A stretch of 64,000 nucleotides of DNA from Pseudonocardia sediminis (GCF_004217185.1 NZ_SHKL01000001.1:2130001-2194000); one strand, 5' to 3'; shown: positions 18,131-26,334, numbered from the stretch's first letter. Numbers and translations: made by a program. The notes: generated by a model from the letters alone, not told the origin.

Positions 18131-18967
18131 TCAGGAGGCGGTGCGGGTCCGCCCGCTGCGCAGCACCCGGCCGAGCAGCGTGGTGAACACGGCCGAGACC
18201 TCCCGCGCACCGGGGGTGTCCCAGGACTGGATCGGCAGGCACGCGCCCTGGGCCTGCTGCACGGCCGAGCGGTCCGGCACCACGGTGTTGAACACCAGCG
18301 GCCCGAACAGCTCCCGCAGCTCGCCGATCCGGAAGTCGTGCTCGGAGTTGCGCGGCCGCACCCGGTTCACCAGCACGCCGAGCGGCTGCAGGCGGGCGTT
18401 CGACCGCTCCCGCTCGGTCTGCACGGCGTCGAAGGCACGCTGCACGCCGGAGACGGAGAACATCGTCGGGTCGGCGACGAGGATCGCCCGGTCCGCCGCC
18501 GAGAGCGCGCTGCGGGTGAGCTGGCCCAACGAGGGCGGGCAGTCGACGATCACCAGGCGGTAGCGGTCCTCGGTCCCGTCGCCGTCGTCCCCGTCGGGCT
18601 CGCCGTCGTCCTCGGCGCCGGCGGCCAGGCGCTGCAGGGCGCGGTCGAGCCGGTGCAGCTGCTTGATGCCGGGGTCCGGGTGGTTGTGGCGCTCGGTCTG
18701 CTCCGCGCCGACGAGCACGTCGAGGCCCTCGCCCCAGCCGGACGGGGCGATCGCACGCCGCAGGACGCCCGGCCGCGGGTCGTCGAGCACGTCGGCGACG
18801 GTGGCCGTGGTGGGCTCGGGGTCCAGGGCGGTGGTGGCGTTCGCCTGAGGGTCGAGATCGACCACGAGGGTGGACACCCCGTGGCGCTGCGCCGCGCCGG
18901 CCAGACCGAGCGCGACCGTGGTCTTCCCAACGCCGCCCTTGAGGCTGAGAGTGGCCACGACCTGCAC
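18131..18967 (-). CDS. ParA-family ATPase
   Basis: The 278-residue protein has the deviant Walker A motif KGGVGKTTVALGLAG (residues 10-24), Walker A' VDLDPQANAT and Walker B VIVDCPPSLG. It therefore belongs to the ParA/MinD family that dimerises on ATP and binds DNA or membrane. An acidic insertion (EDDGEPDGDDGDGTED) near the middle is unusual. No parB gene lies beside it, so it is an orphan rather than the chromosomal partition pair; a role in positioning proteins or replicon segregation is possible. The start is ATG 18967, and the gene is divergent from a methyltransferase across about 70 nt. Confidence 0.85.
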   Translation of the reverse strand: MQVVATLSLKGGVGKTTVALGLAGAAQRHGVSTLVVDLDPQANATTALDPEPTTATVADVLDDPRPGVLRRAIAPSGWGEGLDVLVGAEQTERHNHPDPGIKQLHRLDRALQRLAAGAEDDGEPDGDDGDGTEDRYRLVIVDCPPSLGQLTRSALSAADRAILVADPTMFSVSGVQRAFDAVQTERERSNARLQPLGVLVNRVRPRNSEHDFRIGELRELFGPLVFNTVVPDRSAVQQAQGACLPIQSWDTPGAREVSAVFTTLLGRVLRSGRTRTAS

Positions 18968-19026
18968 ACGATCAACCTACCGTGTGGGTGAACGCCCGCC
19001 CCCACCCCGGTCGCCGGGTCGAGCAC

Positions 19027-19032
19027 TAGGGT
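19027..19032 (+). promoter_or_regulatory. -10-like hexamer for a leaderless methyltransferase gene
   Basis: TAGGGT ends 8 nt before the GTG at 19041, and no ribosome-binding site is visible between them. Confidence 0.45.
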
Positions 19033-19040
19033 GCGGAGTT

Positions 19041-19799
19041 GTGTGTTCGGCGACGCGGGAGCAGGCCGGTGCGGCGCGTGGAGCGGCCGTCCACCGGGCG
19101 TTGGAGGCCGAGGTCGGCCGTGTACGGGCGGAGGCCGGCGGGGGTTCCCCGCGCGTCCTCGACGTCGGCGGTGGCAGCGGGACCTGGGCGGTGCCCCTTG
19201 CCGCGGCCGGATGCACGGTGACCGTCGTCGACACCAGCCCGAACGCGCTGGCGACCCTGGCGCGGCGCGCCCGCGAGGCCGGGGTCACCGAGCGGGTCAC
19301 CCCGGTGCAGGGCGACGTGGACGCGCTGGCCGACCTCGTCCCGGTCGGCGGGGCCGACCTGGTGCTCGGGCACGGGCTGCTCGAGGTCGTCGACGATCCG
19401 CGGGCCGCGCTGGCCGGGCTCGCCGCCGCCGCGGCCACGGGCGGGGCGGTGTCGGTTCTCACGGTCGGGCGGCACGGCGCGTTCCTGAGCCGGGTGATGG
19501 CCGGGCGTCTCGCCGAGGCTCGCCGGCTCCTGGTCGACCCGGACGGGTGCGCCGGCCCGGAGGACCCGCTGCGGCGCCGTTTCGACCCGGGGACGCTCGG
19601 CGAGCTGGCCGGCGGCGTGCCGTCGCTGCGGGTGGAGCTGCTGCAGGGCGACGGGACCCTGGACGGCTGGTGGCCCGGCCCGTCCGGGGACGGCGAGACG
19701 ACCCCCCGTGAGATCAACGAGCTCGACGAGCTCGCCTCGGCGGTGCCGGCCCTCGGCGCCGTCGCCCCGCGGTTGCATCTGCTCGCCCGGCGGCAGTGA
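19041..19799 (+). CDS. Class I SAM-dependent methyltransferase
   Basis: The 252-residue protein has a Rossmann-like methyltransferase fold: motif I VLDVGGGSGTWAVPLAAAG, motif II VTVVDTSPNALATL, an acidic QGDVDALADL and motif IV ADLVLGHGLLEVVDDP. The start GTG 19041 gives an N-terminal helix of about 30 residues before motif I, which is normal. The relatives I recognise are tRNA or small-molecule methyltransferases of the SmtA type, but the substrate cannot be told. In actinobacteria a gene of this kind often lies near the DUF3040 gene upstream of dcw clusters. Confidence 0.8.
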   Translation: MCSATREQAGAARGAAVHRALEAEVGRVRAEAGGGSPRVLDVGGGSGTWAVPLAAAGCTVTVVDTSPNALATLARRAREAGVTERVTPVQGDVDALADLVPVGGADLVLGHGLLEVVDDPRAALAGLAAAAATGGAVSVLTVGRHGAFLSRVMAGRLAEARRLLVDPDGCAGPEDPLRRRFDPGTLGELAGGVPSLRVELLQGDGTLDGWWPGPSGDGETTPREINELDELASAVPALGAVAPRLHLLARRQ

Positions 19800-19891
19800 C
19801 CGTTCCGGCCCCGTCCGGGTGCGGAATCGACCCGCTCGTGACCAACGACACGCCGCGCCACGCCGTCCGCTCGACGATCAGTGGAAGGTCT

Positions 19892-19906
19892 TACCCGGTC
19901 CGGGTA
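19892..19906. promoter_or_regulatory. Perfect 7-1-7 palindrome upstream of the DUF3040 gene
   Basis: TACCCGG-T-CCGGGTA is a perfect palindrome 119 bp before the DUF3040 start. It precedes a possible -10 element TACTCT at 19928-19933, so it could be an operator overlapping a -35 region. The protein that binds it is unknown. Confidence 0.4.
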
Positions 19907-20024
19907 GTCGACCGGCTGAAGTACTCGTACTCTTGTCCCTAGACGTCCATCTGGGCGTCGTCGTGTCGTTCCGGCACCATGGAAGATGACTCGACAGACC
20001 GAATCGTGTGCCGGAGGTGAAGGC

Positions 20025-20426
20025 ATGCCGCTCTCCGAGCACGAGCAGCGACTGCTCGAACAGATCGAGCGGGCTCTCTACGCCGAGGACCCCAAGTTCG
20101 CGTCCTCGGTGAGCGGAGGGCGAAGTAAACCCGCTCGTCGCCGCCGTATCCAGGGCGCGGTCCTGTTCGTCGTCGGCCTGGTGTTGCTCATCGTGGGTAT
20201 CGCGGTGCAGATCGACGTGCTGACACCCGGCGGGGTGCCGCTCCTCAGCGTCGTGGGGTTCCTCGCGATGTTCGGGGGTGGCCTGCTGGCCGTCACCTCG
20301 ATCGGCGCGAGCGGGAAGAAGGACGGCAAGGACGCGAAGGCGTCCTCGACCGACGACCCGGCCGACGGCGGTGGCTTCACCGGCCGCATGGAGGAGCGCT
20401 TCCGGCGTCGCTTCGAGCAGGAGTGA
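20025..20426 (+). CDS. DUF3040 membrane protein
   Basis: The 133-residue protein has the DUF3040 signature at its start (MPLSEHEQRLLEQIERALYAEDPKFASSV). Two membrane segments follow (IQGAVLFVVGLVLLIVGIAVQI and LLSVVGFLAMFGGGLLAVTSI), then a charged cytoplasmic tail with RMEERFRRRFEQE. M. tuberculosis Rv2169c, encoded in the same place upstream of mraZ, is the same type. The ATG at 20025 has an excellent GGAGGTGA ribosome-binding site at 20013-20020. Actinobacterial DUF3040 proteins have no established function; the location next to the dcw cluster hints at an envelope role. A strong terminator follows. Confidence 0.88.
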   Translation: MPLSEHEQRLLEQIERALYAEDPKFASSVSGGRSKPARRRRIQGAVLFVVGLVLLIVGIAVQIDVLTPGGVPLLSVVGFLAMFGGGLLAVTSIGASGKKDGKDAKASSTDDPADGGGFTGRMEERFRRRFEQE

Positions 20427-20465
20427 CGCAGGCGGACGCTGCGCGAAGGACCAGTACCTGACCGG

Positions 20466-20498
20466 AGGGGCGGGACACCATCACGGTGTCCCGCCCCT
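20466..20498. terminator. Terminator hairpin between DUF3040 and the transglutaminase gene
   Basis: A perfect 14-bp stem (20466-20479 with 20485-20498) closes the loop ATCAC. It lies 40 nt after the DUF3040 stop and about 100 nt beyond the convergent operon's last stop, so it may serve both directions. Confidence 0.85.
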
Positions 20499-20603
20499 TC
20501 GTCGTCCCGCCCTTGGTCGTACAGCCCCTTGATCGACCCGGCCCCGTCGTCGTCCGGGCACGGCGCCGACGCGGCCCACCGCCGGTTCTCCTGCGTCGGG
20601 ACC

Positions 20604-22880
20604 TCAGGGTGTGCTGTCGGCCGGCTCGGTGTCCGGGCCCGGCCGCGGTGCCGGGAGTACCGACGGGGGCAGCAGCCGCGCGGTGAGCGGGGTCCCGGCC
20701 GCGGTGATCCCGGCACTGACCTCGGCCACGAGGGGGTCGAGTGCCCCCGGCTCGGGGAGCATCCCGCCGTACCAGGCCGCCTCGACGCGGTCGCTGAGCT
20801 CGGACAGGCTGCGCCGCGCCGGCTCGCCGAGGTCGTGGGCGTCCCCGATGCGCTCGGCGGTGGTGCGGACGGTGTCCCCGGGCCGCGGCGCGACACCGTG
20901 GTCGCGGGACACGGCCAGCACCTCCGCCCACGCCGCCGCGGCCGCGCCCTCGCCGCCCGCGCGGGCCAGCCCGGTGCGTCGCTGCTGCTGACGGCGGCGC
21001 AGCAGGAACGGCAGCGCACCGAGCACGGCCAGCGCCACCAGGACGGCGAGCACCGTCAGCACGGTCGGCAGGACGGAACCGCCGCCGGTCGCGGCGGGGT
21101 CCCCGTCCTCCGGGGCGGGCTCGGGGGTCGGCGCGGCCTCGGGAGTGGGCGGAGCGGGCTGCTGGGCGGCCGGGGGCGGCGGCACGGCGGCGGCGGGATC
21201 GTCCGGCGCGGGCGCACCGCCGGCCTCGGCACGGGCCTGCTGCACGTACTGCGGCTCCACGGTGCGGCCGTCGGCGAGCGGGGTGGGGTCGAAGGTCTGC
21301 CAGCCGTAACCGGGGAACCAGGCCTCCACCCACGCGTGGGCGTCGTTCGTCGTCACCGTGCGCCCGTCCGGGCCGGCGGTTCCCGCGGTGAACCCGACGG
21401 CGACCCGGGCCGGGACGTCGACCGCGCGCAGCATCACCGCCATCGCCGAGGCGAACTGCTCGCAGTAGCCGGTCCGGCCGCGGGTCAGGAAGTCCACCAG
21501 CGCGTCGCCGCCGCCACCGGGCGCGGTCTGCAGGCTGTAGCGGAACCGGCTGCCCGGCCCGGAGAAGTACTCGTTGAGCGCCATCGCCCGGTCGAACGGG
21601 GTCGAGGCCGCTGCGGTGACCTGGCGGGAGATCGCGGTCACCCGCGGGTCGACGCCGTCGGTATCCAGATAGGCGGGGTCCACACCGGACCCGCCGGTCG
21701 CGGCACGCAGCGCGCCCGCGGACGGGTCGGGTAGCCGCATCCGCTGGGTCCAGCCGTCCTCCTGCAACGGGCTGTTGCTGTAGGCGATCCCGCCCGCGGC
21801 GTCGTAGGACCAGTCCGTCTCCGACGGCCCGACGATCGACGTCGGGTCGCCGAACACCGGCAGCCAGTAGTCCTCGAAGCCCAGGTTCGCGACCTGCGCG
21901 GTCGCGTCGCGGGCCGGGCCGGACGTGCTCGGGGGCAGCGGGCCGGCGAGCGGCACGCCGGGCAGCGGGCGCCCGGCCTGCCAGCCGGACTGCGGCACGT
22001 AGCGTTGCAGCGTCAGCGCCCGCATGTAGACGGGCTGCTCGAGCCCGGAGACCCGGAACAGGTCCCGCGGCTCGGAGCGGGTCAGCTGCCCGCGCAGCGA
22101 CGTGAACGGGTTCAGCCCGATCGCGCCGTCGGACCCGGCGCCGTCGGTGCCGGACTCGAACCGCCCGGCCGTCCCGACGGCGGTGGCCGCGGTCCCGAGG
22201 AGCAGTGCCCCGACGACGGCGAGGGCGGCGATCGCGACCCCGCCCGGGGCCTGGCGCAGCCGGTCACCGCGGGCGACGAGCAGGATGCCGAACCCGGCGG
22301 CGGCCGCGGCCATCGACCACCAGGGCAGCAACTGGTCGTCCAGGGCGGTCGGGACGGCGAACACGCACAGCAGCGGGACCCCGGCCGCGGCCGGGGCACC
22401 GACGGTCACCGCGAGCCCGAACACCGCGATCGCGAGTACGCCGAACGCCAGCGTGACCAGCAGCAGGATCTCCGGGCTCGCCGGCACCGGCGGAATGCCG
22501 GAGTTGATCTGCTCCCCGGCCCCGGCCAGCAGTGTCCCCAGCTCGCCGAACGCGGCCGGTCCGGGCACGAGCCCGAGCAGGCCGTTCTCCGTGAACAACG
22601 CCGTGACCAGCAGCAGCAGGGCGACCAGTTGCCCGGGCGCGACCAGCCAGGACCGGGTGCGCAGCAGCGCGACCCCGACGACCACGACCACGACGACGGA
22701 GAGCACGGCGTGGCCGAACCAGGCCGCGCCCTGCACGGCGGTCCCGACCGCGGCCCCGGCCAGCAGCACCGCGACCGCGACACCGAGCGGGGCCAGCAAG
22801 CTGCGCAGCAGGGCGCGGGGGTCCCGGTCCGGGGCGCCGCGCTCCTCCGTCCGCGGACGGGGAGGGGCCGGCGCGCTCAC
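20604..22880 (-). CDS. Membrane-anchored transglutaminase-like protease (TgpA/DUF3488 type)
   Basis: The 758-residue protein begins with about seven TM helices (GVAVAVLLAGAAVG onward). A large extracytoplasmic region follows, with a transglutaminase-like core: Cys in RTGYCEQFASAMAVMLRAVDVPARV, His in NDAHAWVEAWF and Asp in WQTFDPTP. A Pro-rich segment, one further TM helix (VLPTVLTVLAVLVALAVLGALPFLL) and a cytoplasmic DUF4129-like tail complete it. The start is GTG 22880, overlapping the DUF58 stop by 4 nt (GTGA). The relatives are TgpA of Pseudomonas and actinobacterial proteins always linked to MoxR and DUF58 genes. A role in envelope protein maturation or cross-link cleavage is inferred. 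Confidence 0.88.
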   Translation of the reverse strand: MSAPAPPRPRTEERGAPDRDPRALLRSLLAPLGVAVAVLLAGAAVGTAVQGAAWFGHAVLSVVVVVVVGVALLRTRSWLVAPGQLVALLLLVTALFTENGLLGLVPGPAAFGELGTLLAGAGEQINSGIPPVPASPEILLLVTLAFGVLAIAVFGLAVTVGAPAAAGVPLLCVFAVPTALDDQLLPWWSMAAAAAGFGILLVARGDRLRQAPGGVAIAALAVVGALLLGTAATAVGTAGRFESGTDGAGSDGAIGLNPFTSLRGQLTRSEPRDLFRVSGLEQPVYMRALTLQRYVPQSGWQAGRPLPGVPLAGPLPPSTSGPARDATAQVANLGFEDYWLPVFGDPTSIVGPSETDWSYDAAGGIAYSNSPLQEDGWTQRMRLPDPSAGALRAATGGSGVDPAYLDTDGVDPRVTAISRQVTAAASTPFDRAMALNEYFSGPGSRFRYSLQTAPGGGGDALVDFLTRGRTGYCEQFASAMAVMLRAVDVPARVAVGFTAGTAGPDGRTVTTNDAHAWVEAWFPGYGWQTFDPTPLADGRTVEPQYVQQARAEAGGAPAPDDPAAAVPPPPAAQQPAPPTPEAAPTPEPAPEDGDPAATGGGSVLPTVLTVLAVLVALAVLGALPFLLRRRQQQRRTGLARAGGEGAAAAAWAEVLAVSRDHGVAPRPGDTVRTTAERIGDAHDLGEPARRSLSELSDRVEAAWYGGMLPEPGALDPLVAEVSAGITAAGTPLTARLLPPSVLPAPRPGPDTEPADSTP

Positions 22881-24169
22881 GCCGGCGCCCCGGCCATCGG
22901 GGCGGTGCCGCACACGGCGGCCCAGGCCTGCTCGACCGGCGTCCCGGCGGTGACCACGCTCGCGTGCCATCCGGCGCGGCGCAGGCGGGCCGCGGCGTCC
23001 TCGACCGTGCTGCGCACCGGCCGGCGCGCGGACGGGACCGCCTCGCGGGCGGCCCAGCCCTCGACGTCGAGCAGCACGGCGTGCCCGCCGCGCGGGTGTG
23101 CGGCGACGAGACCGGCGACGGCATCCGGCGTCATCGCCCCGAGCACGGCCAGGACGCCGGCGTCGGCCGGCGTGGACACGCCCCCGCCGAGCTCACCGGC
23201 GGCCGACGGGCGCAGCAGCGCCAGCGCGTCGAGGTGCCGGGCGATCCGGTCCTCGGTCCCGGCCGAGCCGGTGGGCGCCGGGGCCAGCACCGCCCCGTCC
23301 TCCGTGATCAGCTCCACCGACTCGCGGCGGCCCAGCAGGTGCACGCAGATGCTGGCGGTCAGCGACACCGCGAACTCCAGGCTCGACGCGGCGCCGTGCC
23401 CGCGGTGGGCGTCGTCGCGGCGGTCGAGCAGGACGGTGACGCCGGTCGGGTCCGGGCGCTCGTCGAGGCGCACCATGAGCTCGTCGCGCCGGGCGGTCGA
23501 GCGCCAGTGCACCCGTCGCATCTCGTCGCCCTGCTGGTAGGGCCGGATGAGCACGTCCGGGCGGCCCGAGCCCTGGCGGGAGCCGCCGTCGGTGGCCCGG
23601 CCGAGTGCGGTCGAGGCGACGACCGGGCGTCCGGTCAGGGGGACGACGCGTGGCAGCACGAGCAGGCGGTCGGCGTCGAGCAGGTCGTTGCTGAACTCGG
23701 CCAGGCCGAGCGGGTCGGTGGCCCGGCCGCGCAGCGGCCCGACCCGGTAGGCGCCGCGGACCTGCGGGCGCAGGGGATAGGTCACCCGCGCGCCGCGCCG
23801 TCCGAGGCGGTGCACGGTGAACCGGGGCGGGTGCCGGTCGGACGGGCCCGCCGCGTCCGGCACCGTGTCGGCGATCCGCAGCGAGCCCAGCAGCGCCCCG
23901 CCGGCGATCCGCAGCCCGGCCGTCGTCGTGTCCCCGGCGGGGACCCGGGCCGGCGACAGGCTCCGGGAGACCTGCAGGGTCCGCTTGGCGCGCAACGAGA
24001 ACGCCAGCGCCAGCAGCGGCAGCAGGATCACGAACAGCCCGATCCGGACCAGGTCCCGCTCGTCGAGCACGATCGCCGAGACGGCCATCGCGGCCCCGCC
24101 GGCCAGCAGGCAGCGCCCGCGGACGGTGAGCCCGACGCGGCGCTTCCCGGCCCCGGGAGCACTAGCCAC
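22877..24169 (-). CDS. DUF58 (VWA-like) membrane protein
   Basis: The 430-residue protein has two N-terminal TM helices (LLAGGAAMAVSAIVL and IGLFVILLPLLALAFSL). It then has a beta-rich region and the DUF58 core motif DVLIRPYQQGDEMRRVHWRSTARRDELMVRL followed by a VWA-like fold (TVLLDRRDDAH). DUF58 proteins are partners of MoxR AAA+ ATPases and probably act as substrate adaptors at the membrane. The GTG at 24169 overlaps the moxR stop by 8 nt, and its own stop overlaps the transglutaminase gene start by 4 nt. The three genes therefore form a tightly coupled operon. Confidence 0.88.
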   Translation of the reverse strand: MASAPGAGKRRVGLTVRGRCLLAGGAAMAVSAIVLDERDLVRIGLFVILLPLLALAFSLRAKRTLQVSRSLSPARVPAGDTTTAGLRIAGGALLGSLRIADTVPDAAGPSDRHPPRFTVHRLGRRGARVTYPLRPQVRGAYRVGPLRGRATDPLGLAEFSNDLLDADRLLVLPRVVPLTGRPVVASTALGRATDGGSRQGSGRPDVLIRPYQQGDEMRRVHWRSTARRDELMVRLDERPDPTGVTVLLDRRDDAHRGHGAASSLEFAVSLTASICVHLLGRRESVELITEDGAVLAPAPTGSAGTEDRIARHLDALALLRPSAAGELGGGVSTPADAGVLAVLGAMTPDAVAGLVAAHPRGGHAVLLDVEGWAAREAVPSARRPVRSTVEDAAARLRRAGWHASVVTAGTPVEQAWAAVCGTAPMAGAPA

Positions 24170-25235
24170 GGGGAGGGGACGGCACGGCGATCCGCCCGAC
24201 GCAGGTGCGGACGAGGTCGGCGGCCGACCGGCGGGCGGCGACCCCCTCCGGCCCGAGCAGCAGGCGGTGCGCCAGGACCGGCACGGCGACGGCCTGTACG
24301 TCGTCCGGGACGACGTACCCGCGCCCGGCCGTCGCGGCGTGTGCGCGAGCGGCCCGGACCAGGTGCAGCGTCGCGCGCGGCGACGCGCCGAGACGCACCT
24401 CGGGCAGCTTGCGGGTCGCCCCGACGATCTCGACGCAGTAGCGGCGCACCTCGGCGGCCACGTGCAGGTTCCGGACCGAGGCGATCATCGCCCGCAGCGT
24501 CCGGACGTCGGTGACCGGGCGCATCCGGTCCAGCGGCTCGGCCGCGCCGTGCTCGTCGAGCATGGCCAGCTCGGCGGCCGGGTCCGGGTAGCCGACGCTG
24601 ATCCGGATCGTGAACCGGTCGCGCTGGGCCTCGGGCAGGGGATAGGTGCCGTCCATCTCCACCGGGTTCTGGGTGGCGACGACCATGAACGGGTCCCCGA
24701 GCGGGTAGGTGCCGCCGTCGACGGTGACCTGGTGCTCGGCCATGCACTCCAGCAGCGCCGACTGCGTCTTGGGCGAGGCCCGGTTGATCTCGTCGGCGAT
24801 CACGATGTTGGCGAACACCGGGCCCGGGCGGAACTCGAACTCCGAGGTCTGCCGGTTGAACACCGAGGTGCCGGTGATGTCACCGGGCAGCAGGTCCGGG
24901 GTGAACTGCACCCGGCTCACCGAGCAATCGATCGAGCGGGCGAGGGCCTTGGCCAGCGAGGTCTTGCCGACACCGGGCACGTCCTCGAGCAACAGGTGGC
25001 CCTCGGACAGCAGCGAGACCAGTGCCAGCCGGATGGCCTCGGGCTTGCCGACGATGATCCGGGCCATCGCCGCGGCGATCCGTCCGGACAGGTCGGCGAC
25101 GGCGGCCGGGCCCATCTGCTCGGGCCCGGGCTCGGGACGGGCGGGGTCGGCCCCGCCGACCCGGGTCGCGCCCGAGGCGGCTCCGGGTGCCGCGGTTCCG
25201 GACAGGGATCCGGCGGACAGCGCGGACGACGACAA
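24162..25235 (-). CDS. MoxR-family AAA+ ATPase
   Basis: The 357-residue chaperone-like ATPase has Walker A EDVPGVGKTSLAKAL, Walker B IVIADEINRASPKTQSALLECM, sensor 1 VVATQNPVEMDGTYPLPEAQRDRF and the C-terminal lid typical of MoxR. The start is an unusual TTG at 25235. It has a strong GAGGAG ribosome-binding site (complement of 25241-25246), and no ATG or GTG in frame has comparable support. A perfect -35 hexamer TTGACA lies at 25269-25274 on the minus strand, but no good -10 was found. With the DUF58 and transglutaminase genes it forms a conserved triad. MoxR proteins help assemble or activate membrane and metal-dependent complexes; the client here is unknown. Confidence 0.88.
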   Translation of the reverse strand: MSSSALSAGSLSGTAAPGAASGATRVGGADPARPEPGPEQMGPAAVADLSGRIAAAMARIIVGKPEAIRLALVSLLSEGHLLLEDVPGVGKTSLAKALARSIDCSVSRVQFTPDLLPGDITGTSVFNRQTSEFEFRPGPVFANIVIADEINRASPKTQSALLECMAEHQVTVDGGTYPLGDPFMVVATQNPVEMDGTYPLPEAQRDRFTIRISVGYPDPAAELAMLDEHGAAEPLDRMRPVTDVRTLRAMIASVRNLHVAAEVRRYCVEIVGATRKLPEVRLGASPRATLHLVRAARAHAATAGRGYVVPDDVQAVAVPVLAHRLLLGPEGVAARRSAADLVRTCVGRIAVPSPPRG

Positions 25236-25659
25236 CGGGCCTCCTCGGGATGGACTCCGCACCCAGTCTGTCAAACCGTGCCCGATCGGGTGGCGGGCCG
25301 TGGTCCCGGCCGCTCCGGGGAGAGCCCGTCCCCACCGTCGCCCACCGCGTCCCCCACGACCCACCACCGCCGTCCCCACCGCCCACCACCGGCGCCCCCG
25401 CGACGCCCCCCGGGGCTCCCCACCGCTCTCCCCACCGCGCCCCCCGATCCCGCACGGATCCGGCCACATCGGCGACGGCATGCCGCTGACCTGCGGCGAT
25501 GCGGTCGTGACGCCGGTGGGGGTGAAAAGGGGCGCCGAAGGGTTTCGGGGGAGCGGGGTCCCGCGTCCGGGTGGTGCCGCCGCACCGGCCCCACCTTCCT
25601 CCACCGCCCGTGACCTGCGCAGACGTACCCAAGATGCGGTACGGCATGGTCAGCTCGGG
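25236..25659. other. Gene-free C-rich stretch between moxR and mraZ
   Basis: No gene is supported here. Between about 25325 and 25445 the plus strand is dominated by runs of four or more C alternating with CACC, so the minus strand holds many closely spaced G-runs and could form a G-quadruplex. Codon usage and repeats argue against coding. The moxR -35 element lies at the left edge and the mraZ promoter begins at the right edge. Confidence 0.6.
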
Positions 25660-25690
25660 TTGACGGTGGGTCATGGTGGGGTAGTGTGGT
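25660..25690 (+). promoter_or_regulatory. mraZ/dcw promoter with three MraZ-box-like repeats
   Basis: TTGACG (25660-25665) and TAGTGT (25682-25687) form a -35/-10 pair with a 16-bp spacer. Superimposed are three direct repeats GTGGG, GTGGG and GTGGT starting at 25666, 25676 and 25686, exactly 10 bp apart. MraZ is known to bind arrays of short TGGG-containing repeats with 10-bp spacing at its own promoter, so this is very probably the autoregulatory operator of the dcw cluster. Confidence 0.8.
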
Positions 25691-25732
25691 GATCGCTGGA
25701 GCGAAACGGGGCTCCAGGGGAGGTGGGGTCAG

Positions 25733-26164
25733 GTGTTCCTCGGCACCTACACCCCGAAGCTGGACGACAAGGGGCGGCTCACGCTGCCCGCGAAATTCCG
25801 CGACGAGCTGCGAGGCGGGCTGATGATCACGAAAGGGCAGGACCACTGTCTTTACGTCTTCACCCGTGAGGCCTTCACCGAGATGGCCGGCAAGATCGCC
25901 GCGGCGCCGCTGACGAACGAGTCGGCGCGGGTCTTCCAGCGCAACCTCTTCTCGGGCACCGACGAGCAGAACCCCGACGCCCAGGGGCGGATCGCGATCA
26001 CTCCCGAGCTGCGCCGGTACGCCGGGCTGTCGAAGGACTGCGTGGTGATCGGCGCGTTCACGCGCGCCGAGATCTGGGACGCGCAGGCCTGGCAGTCGTA
26101 CCAGGAACAGCACGAGGACGAGTTCGCGAAGGCCCAGGAGGAGGTTCTGCCCGGCATGTTCTAG
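25733..26164 (+). CDS. mraZ: Transcriptional regulator MraZ
   Basis: The 143-residue protein has two SpoVT/AbrB-like half-domains, each with the DNA-contacting DxxxR motif: [16 protein letters not shown] at the start and [17 protein letters not shown] near residue 80. It forms a ring that binds short direct repeats and usually represses its own operon, as the repeats at 25666-25690 suggest. The GTG at 25733 follows a purine-rich AGGGGAGGTGGGG ribosome-binding region. A 7-bp hairpin (CTGGAGC 25696-25702 with GCTCCAG 25711-25717) lies in the leader and borders that region, so it could modulate translation. mraZ is followed by an unusually long, structured 378-nt gap. Confidence 0.95.
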   Translation: MFLGTYTPKLDDKGRLTLPAKFRDELRGGLMITKGQDHCLYVFTREAFTEMAGKIAAAPLTNESARVFQRNLFSGTDEQNPDAQGRIAITPELRRYAGLSKDCVVIGAFTRAEIWDAQAWQSYQEQHEDEFAKAQEEVLPGMF

Positions 26165-26219
26165 CCATCGCCACCTGCGCATGGTGAGAACGACGTTGCA
26201 GAGGACGACACCTCTACGC

Positions 26220-26334
26220 CGCCGTCTCCATCTCAGGTGCCGTGACCGCGGCTTCCCCGCGGACTCCACGGAGGCCCTGGCGCACCTTCCCCGGTGCCAG
26301 GTCCGCCGACACGGCATCTGAGATGGGGACGGCG
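26220..26334 (+). other. Large branched inverted repeat in the mraZ-rsmH gap
   Basis: Arms 26220-26244 and 26310-26334 are 25 nt long and pair at 23 of 25 positions. The two exceptions (T27 against G, and G37 against T) become G-U pairs in plus-strand RNA, so the stem would be continuous. The 65 nt between hold two smaller hairpins: CCGCGG at 26246-26251 with 26257-26262, and CCTGG/CACC at 26276-26286 with GGTG/CCAGG at 26293-26301. The whole would fold as a three-way junction. It could be a terminator or processing site, a structured leader or a small mobile repeat; I cannot choose. Confidence 0.7.

Noticed and set aside
20604..24169. Long plus-strand open frames opposite the transglutaminase and DUF58 genes
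   Set aside because: They are shadows caused by G/C at third positions; their products are Arg/Pro/Gly-rich with no domain, whereas the minus-strand products have catalytic motifs.
25320..25720. A proline-rich coding continuation of moxR or a separate protein in the C-rich stretch
   Set aside because: The moxR frame upstream of the TTG is low-complexity. The start is fixed by a GAGGAG site and by the position of conserved MoxR sequence.
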